From NCBI GenBank assembly GCA_964556785.1, contig CAZKXM010000083.1, positions 1 to 8,580 on the forward strand: a stretch of 8,580 nucleotides of DNA, given 5' to 3'. Positions 6,616 through 8,580 of the stretch are shown here, one piece after another. The notes under the pieces were generated by a model, which saw only the letters and a list, made by a program, of their open reading frames with translations, did not search any database and was not told where the DNA came from. Positions within the stretch are counted from its first letter, which is position 1, and every line of letters starts with the position of its first letter. This stretch comes from CAG-1031 sp964556785. GTDB taxonomy: Bacteria > Bacteroidota > Bacteroidia > Bacteroidales > Muribaculaceae. A program made the position numbers and the translations under genes.

Positions 6616-6942
6616 TCAGATGGTGACACGCCGTGTGAGCTGGCCCACCTTCAGGATATAGATTCCGCGGGTGGTCAGCTTAAGGCGGTGTACACCCGCG
6701 GGGAGGGTCTCCTGACCCACAACCTGACCGAGGATTGTCAGCACTTTGACGTTGACCGGCCGTGTCAGGGTGAGATACACCATTCCATCGTGAACCGAGA
6801 TTTCGGCGCCCGAATCGTCAATCCGCTCGATGTCACGCGGGGCAACCTGTCCGCAGGCCTCCCACACCGACCGGGCCGCTTCGGCCGGCAGAGCCGTCAG
6901 CAGCAGCGTTATCGCAACGATTATTCGCGCCAGAATCTTCAT
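6616..6942 (-). CDS. Small secreted protein, signal peptide plus T9SS sorting-domain-like C-terminus
   Basis: From the ATG at 6942 the product has 108 residues. It opens with a clear signal peptide, MKILARIIVAITLLLTALPA, with likely cleavage after AEA (residue 22). About 30 residues of no recognised domain follow, including one Cys (C30). From about 48 to the end the sequence (ISVHDGMVYLTL, VNVKVLTILGQVVG, LPAGVHRLKLTTRGIYILKVG, RRVTI) has the beta-strand pattern of the type IX secretion (Por) C-terminal sorting domain, where a VxVxxxxGQ strand and a GIYxxKV strand are typical. Export across the inner membrane is well supported; passage through T9SS is inferred. A longer frame starting at 7050 adds 36 polar residues before the signal peptide and is unlikely. 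A promoter-like element ends just upstream of the ATG. What it carries is unclear, since almost no cargo domain is present. Confidence 0.72.
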   Translation of the reverse strand: MKILARIIVAITLLLTALPAEAARSVWEACGQVAPRDIERIDDSGAEISVHDGMVYLTLTRPVNVKVLTILGQVVGQETLPAGVHRLKLTTRGIYILKVGQLTRRVTI

Positions 6943-6948
6943 CAGCGG

Positions 6949-6980
6949 CAAATTTAGCACTTTTTCCCGCAATTCCGCAA
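6949..6980 (-). promoter_or_regulatory. Promoter-like element on the - strand next to the small secreted gene
   Basis: Read on the - strand, 6956-6949 is TAAATTTG, an exact TAnnTTTG -7 element, and 6980-6978 is TTG, giving a spacing of 21 bases. This is the same geometry as the trpS promoter in this window. The start site would fall about 6 to 8 bases beyond the element, at about 6941-6943, on or beside the ATG at 6942. The mRNA would then be leaderless or nearly so. If the real start site is elsewhere, this match is chance. Confidence 0.45.
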
Positions 6981-7075
6981 CATTCCCGCCATTTCGCCCT
7001 AACTTTCCGTCGACCCTGCGGGCTACTGACCGCAGCCGTTGAAGCTCCAAAGTGAACTTTTTTCTGACAGGAGAG

Positions 7076-7106
7076 TTGTTATAATCGGCAAAATTGACTA
7101 ACTTTG
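7076..7106 (+). promoter_or_regulatory. Bacteroidota-type promoter of the pseudouridine synthase gene (TTG - 20 bases - TAACTTTG)
   Basis: TAACTTTG at 7099-7106 matches TAnnTTTG exactly and is identical to the trpS -7 element. TTG at 7076-7078 lies 20 bases upstream of it. Transcription would start near 7112-7114, about 195 bases before the ATG at 7308. The region is AT-rich compared with the flanking genes. Confidence 0.7.
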
Positions 7107-7307
7107 TAGTCTTGATGACGTGTCACATCCACAGACCCGTCGGACAATAATTGCCAACAGAGATAAGTTCCAATAAGTAAAACCCTTCAACCAATTTAGC
7201 CGAGAGGCTCGAGATCAATCATCGTTTATCAAATTTATTGACAGGTTTAAGCTGCATTTTTTCGCGCAGCTATCCAATGTCAGCGACCTCACACCCACAC
7301 TAAATTC
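7107..7307 (+). promoter_or_regulatory. Long untranslated leader of the pseudouridine synthase gene
   Basis: About 195 bases separate the predicted start site from the ATG at 7308, and no substantial gene lies between. Three things can be seen. An ATG at 7115 opens an 11-codon frame (MTCHIHRPVGQ) that ends at 7150, right at the predicted start site. AGCC-GAGA-GGCT at 7198-7209 is a 4-base stem closed by a GNRA-type loop. AGCTGC at 7250-7255 pairs with GCAGCT at 7266-7271 around a 10-base U-rich loop. I recognise no known riboswitch class. The length suggests post-transcriptional control, but both stems are short and may be chance. Confidence 0.4.
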
Positions 7308-8580
7308 ATGGAAACAAACGACATCCAGAACAGCAACGACAAAAAGCCGAAGCGTCCGCGCATAGGCGCATCGCGTCCGGCCAACGCTCCCGAGGGAGGC
7401 GACAACGAGCGTCACTACACTCCGCGCCAGGATAATTCTGACTCACCGGCTTCCAGCTACGGCCAGGACCGCCCCTATCGTCAGAACAACTACATTCCAC
7501 GCCGCGACTACGGTGACCGCCCCCAGCGCCCCTACGGCAACAACCACGCCAACGGGTATGACCGCCCCCAGCGCCCCTACAACAATAACCGGCCTTACAA
7601 CAACCGCCCTTACAACAACAACGGCGGCGGTTACAACCGGCCCTACAACAACCGCCCTTACAATAACAACGGCGGAACATACAACCCCACATCCACCCTG
7701 CCCGAGCAGGGTACGGAAACCCCGGCTTCGGCAACCACTCCGCAGACAGCTCCCGAAGGCAACTACACTCCCCGTCAGGACAACTACGGAGAGCGCAAAC
7801 CGCGCACCTACAACAACGGCGGCGGTTACAATAACCAGCGCCCTTACAATAACAACCGCCCTTATAACAACGGCGGCGGTTACAATAACCAGCGTCCCTA
7901 CAATAACAACCGCCCCGCCGGAGGTCCCCGTCCCTACAACAACAATGGAGGCGGTTACAACAACCAGCGCCCCTACAATAACAACCGCCCCGCCGGAGGC
8001 CCACGCCCCTACAACAATAATGGAGGCGGCTACAACAACCAGCGTCCCAACGGAGGCTACAACCAGCGTCCGGCCGGAGGTCCCCGCCCGCCGCGTCAGA
8101 ATCAGTATGGCATGCCCCGCGGCGGCAAGAGCTTCGTGCCCCGCCCCAAGCCCGTGGAGTATGAAATGCCCATACCCGATCCCGACGAACAGATCCGCCT
8201 GAATAAATTCATGGCAAACGCCGGAATCTGCTCGCGCCGCGAGGCCGACGATTTCATCCAGCAGGGCCTGGTGAAAGTGAACGGCGAGGTTGTGACCGAA
8301 CTCGGCACCAAGATCAGCCACAACGACGTTGTGGAATACGACGATAAGGTTGTGACCCTCGAGCGCAAGTGCTACATCCTGCTCAACAAGCCCAAGGATT
8401 GTGTAACCACCAGCGACGACCCCAACGGACGCCTGACGGTGATGGACATTGTCAAAGGTGCCTGCAACGAGCGCATCTACCCCGTTGGGCGCCTCGACCG
8501 CAACACCACCGGTGTGCTCCTGCTCACCAACGACGGCGACCTGGCCTCGAAGCTCACACACCCGCAGTATGTCAAGAAAA
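7308..8580 (+). CDS. RsuA/RluB-family pseudouridine synthase with long repetitive N-terminal extension (3' end outside window)
   Basis: The frame is open from the ATG at 7308 to the window edge, 424 full codons, with no stop. Residues about 296-343 form an S4 RNA-binding domain (IRLNKFMANAGICSRREADD, GLVKVNGEVV). The catalytic domain starts near YILLNKPKDCVTT, and GRLDRNTTGVLLLTNDGDLA at 394-413 carries the catalytic Asp, D397. The family turns specific uridines of ribosomal RNA into pseudouridine; RluB acts on 23S and RsuA on 16S rRNA, and the target here is not certain. Residues 1 to about 280 are a basic, disordered extension rich in Asn, Arg, Pro, Gly and Tyr, built of RPYNNN and GGGYNNQRP units. 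Such extensions occur on Bacteroidota members and probably bind RNA. A short cluster of acidic and Pro residues (about 283-295) links it to S4. This start fits because S4 is in the same frame and a promoter lies upstream. Confidence 0.9.
   Translation, partial: METNDIQNSNDKKPKRPRIGASRPANAPEGGDNERHYTPRQDNSDSPASSYGQDRPYRQNNYIPRRDYGDRPQRPYGNNHANGYDRPQRPYNNNRPYNNRPYNNNGGGYNRPYNNRPYNNNGGTYNPTSTLPEQGTETPASATTPQTAPEGNYTPRQDNYGERKPRTYNNGGGYNNQRPYNNNRPYNNGGGYNNQRPYNNNRPAGGPRPYNNNGGGYNNQRPYNNNRPAGGPRPYNNNGGGYNNQRPNGGYNQRPAGGPRPPRQNQYGMPRGGKSFVPRPKPVEYEMPIPDPDEQIRLNKFMANAGICSRREADDFIQQGLVKVNGEVVTELGTKISHNDVVEYDDKVVTLERKCYILLNKPKDCVTTSDDPNGRLTVMDIVKGACNERIYPVGRLDRNTTGVLLLTNDGDLASKLTHPQYVKK
7590..7676 (+). 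repeat. Two copies of a 13-codon RPYNNRPYNNNGG repeat
   Basis: Within the pseudouridine synthase gene, RPYNNRPYNNNGG is encoded at 7590-7628 and again at 7638-7676, separated by the three codons GYN. The same RPYNN core occurs just before and recurs downstream, so this is the first of two repeat blocks in the extension; the second starts near 7815 after a repeat-poor spacer of about 45 codons. Confidence 0.8.
7872..8051 (+). repeat. Tandem 75-base coding repeat, two full copies and a partial third
   Basis: The 25-residue unit runs GGGYNNQRPYNNN then RPAGGPRPYNNN. Copy 1 is at 7872-7946, copy 2 at 7947-8021, and the first ten codons of a third copy, with Tyr to Asn at the tenth, at 8022-8051. 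Copies 1 and 2 encode identical residues yet differ at seven of 25 codons, always at the third base. Confidence 0.88.

Noticed and set aside
7000..7007. TAACTTTC, a near match to the -7 promoter element on the + strand
   Set aside because: The last base is off and a perfect TAACTTTG with a well-placed TTG lies about 100 bases downstream.
6943..7050. N-terminal extension of the small secreted protein from an ATG at 7050
   Set aside because: It would place 36 polar, basic residues before a typical signal peptide, and the promoter-like element lies downstream of that ATG.
7590..8051. Regular repeats that might suggest a CRISPR array
   Set aside because: The repeats are multiples of three bases, keep an open frame, and have no unique equal-length spacers; they are coding repeats.
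7513..8202. 229-codon Thr/Pro-rich frame on the + strand
   Set aside because: It is a shifted reading of the same repeat DNA, full of TTT and PTTT runs, and ends before the conserved domains.
7443..8561. 372-codon open frame on the - strand, with a shorter neighbour at 7306-8004 rich in Cys and Gly
   Set aside because: Both lie antisense to the pseudouridine synthase, whose S4 and catalytic motifs fix the coding frame. Their Val/Ile/Gly and Cys/Gly repeats are the complement of the RPYNNN repeats, and neither shows a recognisable domain.

Overview
This window looks like an ordinary chromosomal segment of a GC-rich member of the Bacteroidota, most likely Bacteroidales. A Muribaculaceae-like genome is my guess, inferred only from GC richness and the style of the proteins. 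The lineage call rests on three promoters with the Bacteroidota -7 element TAnnTTTG plus an upstream TTG about 20-21 bases away, on the lack of clear Shine-Dalgarno sequences before the starts, on a small secreted protein whose C-terminus resembles a type IX secretion sorting domain, and on a pseudouridine synthase with an Asn/Arg/Pro/Gly/Tyr-rich N-terminal extension. I see no phage, insertion sequence, CRISPR array, tRNA or rRNA.

Region 1 (1-4474, + strand) is a tightly packed run of five genes: the 3' part of greA (transcript cleavage factor), a HIT-family nucleotide hydrolase/transferase, an HD-domain dGTP triphosphohydrolase, a secreted/membrane TPM-domain protein with four CxxC knuckles and a Gly-rich tail, and a major facilitator superfamily exporter. 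Gaps are 6, 3 and 3 bases, then a 14-base gap or a 7-base overlap depending on the start chosen for the exporter. This spacing suggests one operon. The first three genes share a loose theme of transcription and nucleotide handling.

Region 2 (4475-5467) holds a 54-residue single-pass membrane protein on the + strand, facing recO (DNA repair) on the - strand. A GC-rich hairpin sits over the recO stop codon.

Region 3 (5468-6942) holds trpS (tryptophanyl-tRNA synthetase) behind a clear Bacteroidota promoter. It converges, with only 3 bases between stop codons, on a 108-residue secreted protein that is almost only a signal peptide plus a sorting-domain-like end.

Region 4 (6943-8580) starts with divergent promoters. 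On the + strand a promoter at 7076-7106 is followed by about 200 bases of untranslated leader. Then comes the 5' part of an RsuA/RluB-type pseudouridine synthase gene that runs off the window. Its first ~280 residues are a low-complexity, repeat-built, basic and Tyr/Asn-rich extension ahead of the S4 and catalytic domains. The antisense reading frames over this stretch are by-products of the repeats.

Nothing here amounts to a clearly new biological system. The features most worth a second look are the repeat extension of the pseudouridine synthase, whose DNA repeats differ only at synonymous sites, its long leader, the minimal sorting-domain protein, an apparent insertion in TrpRS, and the TPM/zinc-ribbon architecture.
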